Below are positions 16,490-24,566 of a stretch of 64,000 bases of DNA, one piece after another. The position numbers were made by a program, and so were the translations under genes. This DNA is from Phytomonospora sp040655735 (GTDB lineage Bacteria > Actinomycetota > Actinomycetes > Mycobacteriales > Micromonosporaceae), in assembly GCF_040655735.1 (NCBI RefSeq), contig NZ_JBFAKK010000007.1, forward strand, positions 124,001-188,000, given 5' to 3'. The notes below the pieces were generated by a model. That model was given only the letters and a program-made list of their open reading frames with translations, did no database searches and was not told where the DNA came from. Numbering within the stretch: the first letter of the stretch is position 1; the number at the start of each line of letters is the position of its first letter.

Positions 16490-17221
16490 TCAGGCCATAG
16501 TGGACGGAAGCGGCTCGCCGGTCACCGGCTGCGGTTGCGCGCCGCGCCGGACCGCCCGGCGGCACCAGGCCGCCAGGACCAGCACGACGAGCACCTCGGT
16601 GAGCGTCAGCCCGCGCTCCACCAGGCCGAGCGGCACGACCTGCCACCAGGCCAGCGTCGAGAACTTCGCGTAGATCATCGACGCGGGCAGGATCGCGAAC
16701 CAGGCGACCGAGAGCCAGCCCAGCCGAGCCGTCCAGCGGCCCCAGTTGCCCCACTCGGCGTCGGCGCGCCACGGCTTCGACAGGCGGATCGCCGCGATCG
16801 GCAGCGCGATGAAGGCCATCAGGCTTCCGAACTGGTGCACGTAACCGTTCCAGCTCGGCCCGATCTGCCAGTCGTGCTTGGGGAAGACCACGACCATCAT
16901 CAGCCCGATGCTCCACAGCGCCAGTGCGATCGACCCGCCGGACCACGGCTTGGCCAGCCGGCGGGCGATCAGCGCCACCAGCACCGCCGCCGATCCCAGC
17001 GACAGCAGCGCCACGCCGGTGTCGAAGACCGGCCGCAGCGGCCCCAGCGCGTACTCGCTGATGGTCCTCCACAGTGGATTGCGCGGCCAGTTCACCGTCC
17101 ACAGGTCGAGCCCGCCGATGAGCACGACGGCGGCGAGCGCGCCGCCGATCCCGCCCAGCGCGAGGCCCTGCACGACCGGGGTCGGCGAGGCCGGCTCGGC
17201 GGCGAGTTCGGTGGTGGACAT
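16490..17221 (-). CDS. DUF998 family membrane protein
   Basis: A 243-residue integral membrane protein with six hydrophobic segments and the DUF998-like features NWPRNPLWRTISEYALGP near the N-terminus and FPKHD in the middle loop. The ATG at 17221 is preferred; the long upstream frame is shadow sequence. It is divergent from a MerR regulator whose spacer contains two related inverted repeats, so it is a likely target of that regulator. No transport or enzymatic function can be assigned. Confidence 0.75.
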   Translation of the reverse strand: MSTTELAAEPASPTPVVQGLALGGIGGALAAVVLIGGLDLWTVNWPRNPLWRTISEYALGPLRPVFDTGVALLSLGSAAVLVALIARRLAKPWSGGSIALALWSIGLMMVVVFPKHDWQIGPSWNGYVHQFGSLMAFIALPIAAIRLSKPWRADAEWGNWGRWTARLGWLSVAWFAILPASMIYAKFSTLAWWQVVPLGLVERGLTLTEVLVVLVLAAWCRRAVRRGAQPQPVTGEPLPSTMA

Positions 17222-17280
17222 GTCGGCCTCCGCAGTACTTCGGACGGGTTTCGAGGCTAACCGCACATGTCGGCCGATGC

Positions 17281-17356
17281 CTGAGAGCCGTCTCAGGCTC
17301 GGCGTGGCGCGCCTGGTCGGGCGTGGTGCCCGCCGGGTGGGTGAGAGCCGGCTCAC
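17281..17356. promoter_or_regulatory. Pair of related inverted repeats, candidate MerR operators
   Basis: ctgagagccgtctcag at 17281-17296 is a 6+6 inverted repeat with a 4-base spacer. gtgagagccggctcac at 17341-17356 is nearly the same sequence exactly 60 bases on. Both lie between the DUF998 gene (start 17221) and the MerR gene (start 17397). TAGTCT at 17384-17389 would be the merR -10 box, 7 bases before its ATG. The 60-base spacing places both sites on the same DNA face, roughly. Confidence 0.6.
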
Positions 17357-17396
17357 GCCTAGAGTTCGCTCCAGGTCGAGTCGTAGTCTTGGCGGC

Positions 17397-17816
17397 ATGA
17401 CCCGGGCACTGACCATCGGCGAAGTCGCCGAGCGCACCGACCTGAGCGTGCACGCCCTGCGCTTCTACGAGCGTGAGGGACTGCTCGTCGACGAGGTCCG
17501 GCGCAGCGCCAACGGCCGCCGGCTGTACAGCGAGGACGACGTCGCCTGGCTGACGACGTGCACCTGGCTGCGCAGCTCGGGCATGCCGCTGGCCGAGATC
17601 CGCCGCTACACCGACCTCATCCGCGAGGGCCGCGGCAACGAGCCGGAGCGGCTGGCGCTGCTGCGGGCCCACCGCGAGCGGATCCAGGAGCAGCGGGCCG
17701 CGCTCGACCGCTGCATGTCGATGATCACGCACAAGCTGGCCGTCTACGAGGACCACCTCAACGGCGTCGACAACGGGTGCATCGTTCGCGACGCCGAGGA
17801 GTTCGAGGCGGGGTAG
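17397..17816 (+). CDS. MerR family transcriptional regulator
   Basis: A 139-residue regulator. The N-terminal winged helix is classical (LTIGEVAERTDLSVHALRFYEREGLL, then RRLYSEDDVAWL), and a long dimerisation helix follows (about residues 75-125). The short C-terminus has Cys residues near 105 and 127 but not the paired metal-binding cysteines of MerR or SoxR, so the inducer is unknown. The start has a -10-like TAGTCT 7 bases upstream and no ribosome-binding site, suggesting a leaderless transcript. It is divergent from the DUF998 gene and convergent with the carotenoid oxygenase gene. Confidence 0.88.
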   Translation: MTRALTIGEVAERTDLSVHALRFYEREGLLVDEVRRSANGRRLYSEDDVAWLTTCTWLRSSGMPLAEIRRYTDLIREGRGNEPERLALLRAHRERIQEQRAALDRCMSMITHKLAVYEDHLNGVDNGCIVRDAEEFEAG

Positions 17817-17826
17817 GGGGCCCGCG

Positions 17827-19170
17827 TCAGTGCGGGTCGGGGATCCAGCTGCCGTGCAGACCGAGCGGGACCCGCACCGGCAGGTGGACGCGCGCCAGGG
17901 GAGCGGCGGTGAAGTCGGCCGCCGAGAGGATCACCAGGTCGGTGGCGCCCCGGTCGGCGTCGTGGGCGTAGGTCATGACGTAGCCGTCGTCCTCGGTCCT
18001 CGGTGACGCCGAGGACACGAAGACGCCCTCGCCGACGGCGTTGTGCCGCCCGAAGTCGTGGATCTCGGCGGTCCCGGTCTGCCCGTCGTGCTTGAGGAGC
18101 TGGTTGCCGAAGCCGTCGGGGCGCGTGGGGATCGTGTACAGCTCGGTGACGGCGAGGTAGCCGAAGCGGTGGGGCGCCTGGGCGTAGCGCTGGTTGATGC
18201 GCGGGAAGTCCTGGGGGCGGTCGTCGACGAGGTCCTGGCGGACGTGCCCGTCGATGAGGTCGATGGTCCAGCGCTCCAGGATCGGGCGGCTGGCGCCGAT
18301 GTCGCCGAGGTCCCACTCGCGGGGGTGGACGATGACGTCGACGACGATTCCGCGCGAGGTGTCGTAGGCGTTGACGGTGTGGCCGACGGTGCCCTGGGTG
18401 AGCTCCAGCCAGCGCACGGCGCCGCCTTCGCGCGGCATGACGCCGACGCGGGCCGGGCGGTCGCGGTCCCAGCCGTACGGGATGCCGACGGCCAGGCGCT
18501 CGGGGGCGAAGACGATCGGCGAGTCGAAGACGAGCACGTGCCGGTCGGTGAGCGCGAAGTCGTGCATGTAGGGGTTTCCGGGGGTGGAGATCATCGTGGT
18601 CCGCACGACGCGCCCGGCGGCGTCCATGACGATGTGCTGGACCGACTCGTTGCCGTACTGGAAGGCCAGCGAGTGCAGCTCGCCGGTGGCCGGGTCGTAC
18701 TTGGAGTGCGCGTTGGCGGAGTAGCCCTCGGGTGTGGCGCCGAGCTCGGCGGGGCCGACGGTGTCGAGGTCGTAGGTGAGCTCGTAGGGCCGGATGCCGC
18801 CCTCGATGAGGGCGTAGGTCCGGCCGGCGTACCCGGTGACGTGGACGTTGGGGGTGAAGTCCATGCGCTCGTCGACGGGGGTGCCGCGGCGGGGCTCGCC
18901 GAGGCGGTCGGCGACCGAGGTCGAGCGGATCCAGCGGTTGCGGTACCACTCGGCGCGGCCGTCGCGGATGCGCACGCCGTGAACCATGCCCTCGCCCATG
19001 GTCCAGAGGTGGGGCGTGGAGGGGTCGTCGATGCCCAGCGGGTTGGGGCCGTTGCGGAGGTAGCGGCCGTTGAGGTGGGCGGGGATCGTGCCGGTCACGG
19101 GGAGGTCGTAGGCGGTGACCTCCTCCTTTACGGGGGCGAAGTTTCCGGAGAGGTACGGGTTGAGGGTCAT
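17827..19170 (-). CDS. Carotenoid oxygenase (cleavage dioxygenase)
   Basis: A 447-residue enzyme of the RPE65/carotenoid cleavage oxygenase family, an Fe(II) beta-propeller that splits carotenoid or stilbenoid double bonds. All four iron-ligand histidine contexts are visible: SANAHSKYDP, YMHDFALTD, GHTVNAYD and, close to the C-terminus, LGLHGSW. The N-terminus contains the usual GNFAPV and GRYLRNGPNP. I chose the ATG at 19170. It is divergent from a TetR gene across a 110-bp spacer with a palindrome, so repression by that TetR is likely. No carotenoid synthesis genes are in the window. Confidence 0.92.
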   Translation of the reverse strand: MTLNPYLSGNFAPVKEEVTAYDLPVTGTIPAHLNGRYLRNGPNPLGIDDPSTPHLWTMGEGMVHGVRIRDGRAEWYRNRWIRSTSVADRLGEPRRGTPVDERMDFTPNVHVTGYAGRTYALIEGGIRPYELTYDLDTVGPAELGATPEGYSANAHSKYDPATGELHSLAFQYGNESVQHIVMDAAGRVVRTTMISTPGNPYMHDFALTDRHVLVFDSPIVFAPERLAVGIPYGWDRDRPARVGVMPREGGAVRWLELTQGTVGHTVNAYDTSRGIVVDVIVHPREWDLGDIGASRPILERWTIDLIDGHVRQDLVDDRPQDFPRINQRYAQAPHRFGYLAVTELYTIPTRPDGFGNQLLKHDGQTGTAEIHDFGRHNAVGEGVFVSSASPRTEDDGYVMTYAHDADRGATDLVILSAADFTAAPLARVHLPVRVPLGLHGSWIPDPH

Positions 19171-19193
19171 GCCACGACCATACACACGTTTGT

Positions 19194-19216
19194 GACGCTT
19201 GTTTGAAACAGGTGTC
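19194..19216. promoter_or_regulatory. Candidate TetR operator
   Basis: An imperfect 23-base palindrome centred on tgtttgaaaca (outer arms gac/gtc) lies between the divergent carotenoid oxygenase and tetR genes. Related half-sites (acgcttgt) recur just downstream, around 19221 and 19233. TAGGCT, 7 bases before the tetR ATG, is a plausible -10 box. Confidence 0.55.
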
Positions 19217-19280
19217 AGAAACGCTTGTCACTGACGCTTGCCGTAAACGATCGTTCGGATGCTCGGGTAGGCTGCGGCGC

Positions 19281-19844
19281 ATGGGAACCCGTGAAGCCCT
19301 CCTGGCCGCCGCGAAGAAGTGCCTCGCCGAGCGCGGCTACGCCAAGACGACCGTGCGGGATATCGTCGCGATGTCGGAGACGAACCTCGCGGCGATCAAC
19401 TACCACTTCCGGACCCGCGAGGCCCTCCTTCACGAGGCGATGATCGACTCCATGCGCGAGGCCGTCGAGACGATCGTCGACGGCCTGCCCGCCGACGGGG
19501 ACATGGCCGACCGCCTGCGAACCTTCTGGACGAAGCTCACCGAGGCGTTCACCGCCGACCGCGACCTGTGGGCGGCCAACGTCGAGGCGCTCGCCGTCGC
19601 CCTGCACTCGCCGGAGTTGCGCGCCCGGCTCGCCGGCGACCAGCAGATCGCGCGGGACGGGCTGTCGCATTCACTCAGTTCGGACGGGCCGGAGGCCGGC
19701 GGCGGATCCGACGCCGCCGTCGGGGCCGTGGTGATGACCCTCATGGCCGGCCTGCTCGTCCAGTGGATGGTCGACCCCGAACGCGCCCCGACGCCCGATC
19801 AGGTCAACGCCGGTCTGACCGCCCTCACGCGGAACTGGAGCTAG
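19281..19844 (+). CDS. TetR family regulator
   Basis: A 187-residue regulator with a standard TetR N-terminus (LLAAAKKCLAERGYAKTTVRDIVAMSETNLAAINYHF) and a helical ligand domain with an Ala/Gly-rich, TetR_C-like end. It is divergent from the carotenoid oxygenase gene and probably controls it and itself. The ATG at 19281 is chosen because the HTH follows at once and TAGGCT lies 7 bases upstream. It is similar in sequence to the second TetR at 32.35 kb, which is also divergent from a hydrolytic enzyme. Its last 20 bases overlap the convergent HxlR-peroxiredoxin gene. Confidence 0.88.
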   Translation: MGTREALLAAAKKCLAERGYAKTTVRDIVAMSETNLAAINYHFRTREALLHEAMIDSMREAVETIVDGLPADGDMADRLRTFWTKLTEAFTADRDLWAANVEALAVALHSPELRARLAGDQQIARDGLSHSLSSDGPEAGGGSDAAVGAVVMTLMAGLLVQWMVDPERAPTPDQVNAGLTALTRNWS

Positions 19845-20694
19845 CGCTCGCCAGGTCCCCTGCCAGCCGCTCGACGGCGGACAGGGCGTCCTCCACGCCG
19901 CCGGTCACGTCGGTGATCGGGTACAGCACCTCGCGCACCACGCGGGAGGAGTCGGCGATCAGCGTCAGGCGCTTCAGGCGCACCGAGCCGGCCGCGCGGA
20001 AGGTCGGCAGGCGCAGCGCCCCGGCCAGTTCGAGTCCGGCGTCGGACAGCAGCGGGAAACGGATCCGGTTGTCGGCGGCGAAGGCCTCCTGCTCGGCCGC
20101 CGACTGCGTGCTCACGCCCTTCACGCTCGCCCCGAGCCGCGTGAAGGAGTCGAGCCGGTCGCGGAAGGAGCATGCTTCGAGCGTGCAGCCGACGCCGCCG
20201 GGGATCGCCGCGGCGCCCGGCAGACCGGTCGCGGGATAGCAGTAGAGGACCGTCCACGGGGTCGGCGCGATCGGGTCGAAGGACGAGAGCCCGGGAATGC
20301 GCGTGCCGACCAGGGCGCGCACCCGCGCCGCCTCGGCCGAACCCGGCTCGGCGGTCGCGGTGACGGTGCCGTCGCCGAGGAGGTGGCGGTCGCCGAAGTC
20401 CTGGAGCGCGACCAGGACGGGCAGCAGGCCGCGGCCGAGGTCGGTCAGGACGTACTCGTGGCGCGGCGGGCGAGCGCTGTAGGGGCGCTTGGCGAGGACG
20501 CCGTGGTCGACGAGCATCGCCAGGCGCTCGGTGAGGACCTTGCGCGACACGCCGAGTTCGGCGCGCAGCTCCTCGAAGCGGTGCAGGCCGCGGGCGGTGT
20601 CGCGCACGATCAGCAGGGTCCACCAGTCGCCGACGAGATCGAGCGTCTGGGCGATGGCGCACGAGGAGTCGGCGAGGCTGGTTCGGCGGGACAT
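19825..20694 (-). CDS. HxlR regulator fused to a peroxiredoxin
   Basis: A 289-residue fusion. Residues about 8-110 form an HxlR-type winged helix (CAIAQTLDLVGDWWTLLIVRD; FEELRAELGVSRKVLTERL; LTDLGRGLLPVL). Residues about 125-280 form a BCP-like peroxiredoxin with the peroxidatic cysteine in GGVGCTLEACSF; the second Cys four residues later could resolve it. This would join DNA binding and peroxide chemistry in one polypeptide, so an oxidation-controlled regulator is an attractive inference. HxlR proteins often have a conserved N-terminal Cys, present here at residue 12. The gene diverges from the MFS transporter, a likely target. Confidence 0.85.
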   Translation of the reverse strand: MSRRTSLADSSCAIAQTLDLVGDWWTLLIVRDTARGLHRFEELRAELGVSRKVLTERLAMLVDHGVLAKRPYSARPPRHEYVLTDLGRGLLPVLVALQDFGDRHLLGDGTVTATAEPGSAEAARVRALVGTRIPGLSSFDPIAPTPWTVLYCYPATGLPGAAAIPGGVGCTLEACSFRDRLDSFTRLGASVKGVSTQSAAEQEAFAADNRIRFPLLSDAGLELAGALRLPTFRAAGSVRLKRLTLIADSSRVVREVLYPITDVTGGVEDALSAVERLAGDLASASSSSA

Positions 20695-20749
20695 CGCTTC
20701 AGCATATAGTCAGTTCCCAAAAGAGACTTACTCGTGAGAGCATGCCCGC

Positions 20750-22264
20750 ATGCGCCGCGTCCCCCGCCAGGTCTGGATCCTGGCCGCCAACCGCTTCCTC
20801 ACCGCCTGCGCGGGTTTCCTCGGCTTCTACCTCTTCCTCTACCTGACCGGCCCGCGCGATGTGCCGCTGGCGACCGCCGGCGTCATCGCCGGGGTCGTCG
20901 GCGCCGGATCGATCGCCGGGAACTTCACCGGCGGCTGGTTCGCCGACCGCTACGGCCACCGCCGCGTCATGCAGGCCGCCGCCCTGGCCGGATCCCTCGG
21001 CATCCTCGCCATCCCGTGGCTGCCCGTCCCCGCGCTCGCCGTCGCGCTGCCCCTGACCACCTACATGCTGGGTGTCGGGGGCGTGGCCCAGTCGGCGATC
21101 ATCGCCGTGGCGACCGGCCCCGAGCACCGGCGCGCCGCCATCGCCATCGGCCGGTCGGCGATGAACGCCGGGACCATCGTCGGGCCGCTGATCGGAGCAC
21201 TGCTCGCGGCGCACTCCTACACCGCCATGTTCGTGATCGAAGGGCTCGCGCTGCTCATCGTGCGGCAGGTCGTCGCGCAACTGCTGCCCGCAGACGCCGG
21301 CGCGCCCGCCCACGGCGGTCCCACCCCGCGCATGTGGCGGGCCCTGCTCGCCGACCGCAGGCTGCTGGCGCTGCTGCCCGCCATCCTCGTCGTGGACGTC
21401 GTCTACCGCCAGCTCTACTCGACCCTGCCGGTGTACCTGCGCGACAGCGGGCACGCGGTGGGGCTGTACGCGGCGCTGATCGCGGTCGGGTCCGGCGCGA
21501 TCCTGTGCCTGGAGATCCCCGTGGCGCTGGCGCTGCGGCGCTTCCGGGCGCCGGTGATCATGGGGGTCGGGTACGGGCTGGTGGGCGTGGGGTTCGCGAT
21601 GTTCGGGCTCGGGACCGCGACCGCACTGATGGTCGGGGCGATGTTGACGCTGACGGCGGGGGAGATCTTGTACAAGACCACGGCGACCGCGCATCTGGCC
21701 GACAGCGCTCCGCCGGGGCTGGTCGCGAGGTACCAGGGGCTGTACTCGGGGCTGGCGACCAGTGGGCTGGTGCTCGCGCCGCCGCTGGGGGCGGCGGTGT
21801 ACGGGAACGCGCCGGGGGTGCTGTGGCCGGTGTGCGCGGTGGCGGCGCTGGGGGCGGCGGCGGTGGCGGTGTGGGTGGGGCGGGGGAGGCAGCGTGGGAA
21901 GCGGCGTGGTGGGGGCGTGGCGGGCGGGGGACCTGGCGTGTTGGGGGACGGCGTGGCGGGGGACGGCGTGGGAGGTGGCGGTGGCGTGAGGGCTGGCGTG
22001 GGAGCTAGCGCAGCGGGAGACGGTGGCGTGGGAGGTGGCGGTGGCGTGAGGGCTGGCGTGGGAGCTAGCGCAGCGGGAGACGGTGGCGTGGGAGGTGGCG
22101 GTGGCGTGAGGGCTGGCGTGGGAGCTAGCGCAGCGGGAGACGGTGGCGCGGGAGGCGGCGTGGTCGGTGTGGGACCTAGCGGGCTGGGCGACGGTGGCGT
22201 TCCGGCGACGCGGCAGGGGGCGGAGGCGGAAGCGGATGCTGCGGGCGGGGGTCGGAGGCAATGA
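20750..22264 (+). CDS. MFS transporter with repetitive Gly-rich tail
   Basis: A 504-residue protein whose first ~385 residues form a normal 12-helix major facilitator. The cytoplasmic loop signature GGWFADRYGHRR lies after helix 2. The following ~115 residues are a Gly/Ala/Val tail containing three 20-residue perfect repeats, which is very unusual for this family. Codon and base composition change abruptly there. The ordinary MFS may have ended near 21.9 kb before extension through repeat expansion. It diverges from the HxlR-peroxiredoxin gene with 55 bases between, so peroxide- or drug-controlled efflux is plausible. The substrate is unknown. Confidence 0.82.
   Translation: MRRVPRQVWILAANRFLTACAGFLGFYLFLYLTGPRDVPLATAGVIAGVVGAGSIAGNFTGGWFADRYGHRRVMQAAALAGSLGILAIPWLPVPALAVALPLTTYMLGVGGVAQSAIIAVATGPEHRRAAIAIGRSAMNAGTIVGPLIGALLAAHSYTAMFVIEGLALLIVRQVVAQLLPADAGAPAHGGPTPRMWRALLADRRLLALLPAILVVDVVYRQLYSTLPVYLRDSGHAVGLYAALIAVGSGAILCLEIPVALALRRFRAPVIMGVGYGLVGVGFAMFGLGTATALMVGAMLTLTAGEILYKTTATAHLADSAPPGLVARYQGLYSGLATSGLVLAPPLGAAVYGNAPGVLWPVCAVAALGAAAVAVWVGRGRQRGKRRGGGVAGGGPGVLGDGVAGDGVGGGGGVRAGVGASAAGDGGVGGGGGVRAGVGASAAGDGGVGGGGGVRAGVGASAAGDGGAGGGVVGVGPSGLGDGGVPATRQGAEAEADAAGGGRRQ
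21965..22148 (+). repeat. Perfect 60-bp tandem repeat, three copies
   Basis: A 60-base unit is repeated without a mismatch over about 3.07 copies. Because 60 is a multiple of three, the MFS frame is kept and each unit adds 20 residues rich in Gly, Ala and Val. Lack of divergence points to recent slippage or unequal recombination. Degenerate units flank it on both sides. Confidence 0.95.
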
Positions 22265-24120
22265 CGGACGCCGGGTTATGCACCCGCCGCTTTCACGGCA
22301 TCTCGCGGCCCGGGTGGTGTCTCGGCCTTCACCCGGCCGAGGGCTCCGCCCCCCCGCCCCCGCCGGGACGCTGTCCCGGACCCTGCTGGGAGGCTTCGCC
22401 CCAGACCGGCACTGGAGCTTTGCCCCAGACCCCACCAGGAACTCCGTCCCTGGACCCGGTCCTGCGCCGAAGGCTGACGGCCGTTGGTCCTCGTCCCGGG
22501 CGGCGGCTGGAGCCGCCCGCCTCATCAGCCAGGCTCTCGCGGCGGCGCGCTCGTGGCCGTCGGCTCAAGGTGGCCGCAGGGCGGCGCGCTCTCGCCTCCT
22601 GTTTCCGCGGTTTGTCGGCCGGGGTTCGCTCGGCAGCGCTGTGGCGCTGGTGCTCGTTTTCTTCCTGTGCTGGCGCCACTCGCCGGGGCGGCCTCTCGCG
22701 CCGCCCCGGCTTTGCCGCTCGCGTGGGGGTGCGCCGCGCCGCCCCGCCCGGTTCGTCTTCTTCCTGCGGTGGCCGCGTGCCGGGCGGCTTCGCCGTGCCC
22801 CGGCACGCCTTCGCGCGCCCGGGTCTGTCTGACGCGGCCTCGCCCGCCGCTCTCGCGGCGGGCCTCTCCCGCGCTGCCGCAGTTCGCCTACGCCTTTCGC
22901 GCCATGGCTTCGCGGCCAGCGCGGTTCCGCCGTTCTCGCGGCGGCGCGTCGCCGCGAGAACGGCTCGTCTTCCTGTAGGGGTCGTTCGTCGGGGCGCCTT
23001 CGCCACGCCCCGGCACGCCTTCACGCCCCGGCAGGCCTTCGCTCGCCGCAGGCCTGTCGGACGTAGTCCCGCCCGCCGCTCTCGCGGCCGGTCGCTCATG
23101 GTGCCCGCCGGGCGGCGCGTCCTGCCCCCTCGTTTTCGCGGCTTCTCCGCCGGGGCTTGCTTGACGGCGCTGTGGCGCTGGTGCTCGACTTCTTCCTGCG
23201 GCGGCCGTGTGCCGGGCGGTTTCGCCGCGCCCCGGCACGCCGTCGCGCGTCCCGAGTCTGTCCGATGCGGCCTTGCCCGCCCGAGAGCGGCGGGCTTCTC
23301 CCGCGCCGCCGCGAGCTCGCCTCCGCCTCTCCCGTCCCGAGTCTGTCGGACGCGGTCCGGCCTGCCGCTCTCTCTGCGGGCCTCTCCCGCGCCGTCGCGA
23401 GCTCGCCTCCGCCTCTCCCGTCCCGGGTCCGTCGGACGCGTCCTCGCTCGTCGCTTTCGCGGCCGGTCGCTCCGGCGTCGCCGTAGCTCGCCTCCGCCCC
23501 TCGCGCCACGGCTTCGCCGCTCGCGTGGGAGTGCGCCGCCGAGCCCGGCTCGTCCTCATCCTGTGGTGGCCGCGTGCCGGGCGGCTTCGCCCCCGGCAAG
23601 CCCTCGCGCGCCCCGGGCCTGTCGGACGTGGTCTCGCCCGCCGCTCTCGCGGCGAGCCACACCCGCCACGCCCCGCACCGCCGCACCTCGCTTCCGCCGC
23701 TCCCGCCCCGCCTCTCCCGCCACGCCCTGCCCCGCCTCTCCCGCCCTGCCCCGCCGCTCGCGCGGCGCGCGCACTACCGTGCCCTGGTTCGCCTTAATCC
23801 TGAGGTGGCCTGCGGTCGGGGCGGCTTCGCTCCCGGCCAGCCTCGCGCGCCCCAGGCCTGTCCGGGCGCGGTCCCGCCCGCCGCTCTCGCGGCGAGTCGC
23901 TCCCGCACCGCCCCGCCTCTCCCGCCACGCCCCGCCACGCCTCTCCCGCCGCTAGCGCCGCGCCACCGCACGCCCTCCCCCACCGCGCACCCAACCCACC
24001 GCGCACGCCCCCCTCGCGCGCACCCACCCCACCCCGCCCAACCCCACCCCTCACACACACCCCACCCGCCCCCGCACCCCCTTCCGTGAACCTGGCGTCT
24101 TCCCGCCACCCACCCCTCCC
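22265..24120. repeat. 1.9-kb repetitive, strand-asymmetric region without a clear gene
   Basis: No frame here has recognisable domains, and several long overlapping frames arise only because stops are rare in such GC-rich DNA. The sequence consists of degenerate modules. A 'ccgggcggcttcgcc'-like motif recurs near 22780, 23211, 23573 and 23817. 'ggcgctgtggcgctggtgctcg' occurs near 22636 and again near 23166. Small palindromes such as cgccgctctcgcggcg recur many times. The plus strand changes from strongly G-rich before 22.26 kb to strongly C-rich, culminating in nearly pure C with A between 23.99 and 24.09 kb. It resembles an accumulation of intergenic palindromic repeats or decayed DNA. Confidence 0.7.
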
Positions 24121-24123
24121 CAT

Positions 24124-24149
24124 GTTTGATCCACTCCCCCTACGGGCAT
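24124..24149 (+). promoter_or_regulatory. Sigma-B/F-type stress promoter for csbD
   Basis: GTTT at 24124-24127 and GGGCAT at 24144-24149 are separated by 16 bases, close to the GTTT-N14-16-GGGTA pattern of SigB-family promoters. It lies 35 bases before the CsbD start codon. CsbD is a sigma-B-controlled general stress protein in Bacillus, which makes the match meaningful. Confidence 0.65.
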
Positions 24150-24184
24150 CCCTAGACCAGACGTCCATGGTTGGAGGAACCGCA

Positions 24185-24403
24185 ATGAGTGACGCCACAG
24201 ACAAGATGAAGCACAAGGCAGAGGAACTCAAGGGCAAGGCCAAGGAAGGCGTCGGCAAGCTCACCAACAACGAAGAACTGGTGGGCGAGGGCCAGCGCGA
24301 CCAGGCGAAGGGCAAGCTCGGCCAGGCCGGGGACAAGGTCTCCGACGCGGCCGAGAACGCCGGCGATCGCCTGCGCGGACTTTCCGGCGACGACCGGAAG
24401 TAA
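24185..24403 (+). CDS. CsbD family stress protein
   Basis: A 72-residue, highly charged, helical protein with the CsbD layout (DKMKHKAEELKGKAKEGVGK, then EGQRDQAKGKLGQAGDK). Members are abundant under general stress but have no established biochemical role. GGAGG at 24173-24177 is well placed for the ATG at 24185. A sigma-B-like promoter precedes it and a strong 15-bp-stem terminator follows, so it is a single-gene unit. Confidence 0.92.
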   Translation: MSDATDKMKHKAEELKGKAKEGVGKLTNNEELVGEGQRDQAKGKLGQAGDKVSDAAENAGDRLRGLSGDDRK

Positions 24404-24420
24404 GCCTGGGGTGCGGAACG

Positions 24421-24459
24421 GGCGGAGGCCCTCCCGGTGGGTGCGGGAGGGCCTCCGCC
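24421..24459 (+). terminator. Strong hairpin after csbD
   Basis: A perfect 15-bp stem (ggcggaggccctccc with its complement) and a 9-base loop, 17 bases after the csbD stop. There is no U-tract, as is common in actinomycetes. Confidence 0.88.
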
Positions 24460-24566
24460 ACACCCGGATCCTGTAGGGGGCGAGTCCGGGAAGCACCCGA
24501 TGCGCCCGCGCCCCCACCCGGCACAGACTCGCATGGTCATGAACCACTCGACCTGAAAGCGAGCTC

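Noticed and set aside
19199..19211. tgtttgaaaca as a possible parS-like (ParB) site
   Set aside because: Lacks the CACGTG core of parS and sits in a TetR divergent spacer, so an operator is more likely.
22261..23955. A 564-codon plus-strand open frame in the repetitive region, with equally long frames on other strands
   Set aside because: Composition is almost only Arg, Pro, Ala and Ser, no domain is visible, several overlapping frames are equally open, and it follows repeat units; this is expected of stop-poor GC-rich DNA.
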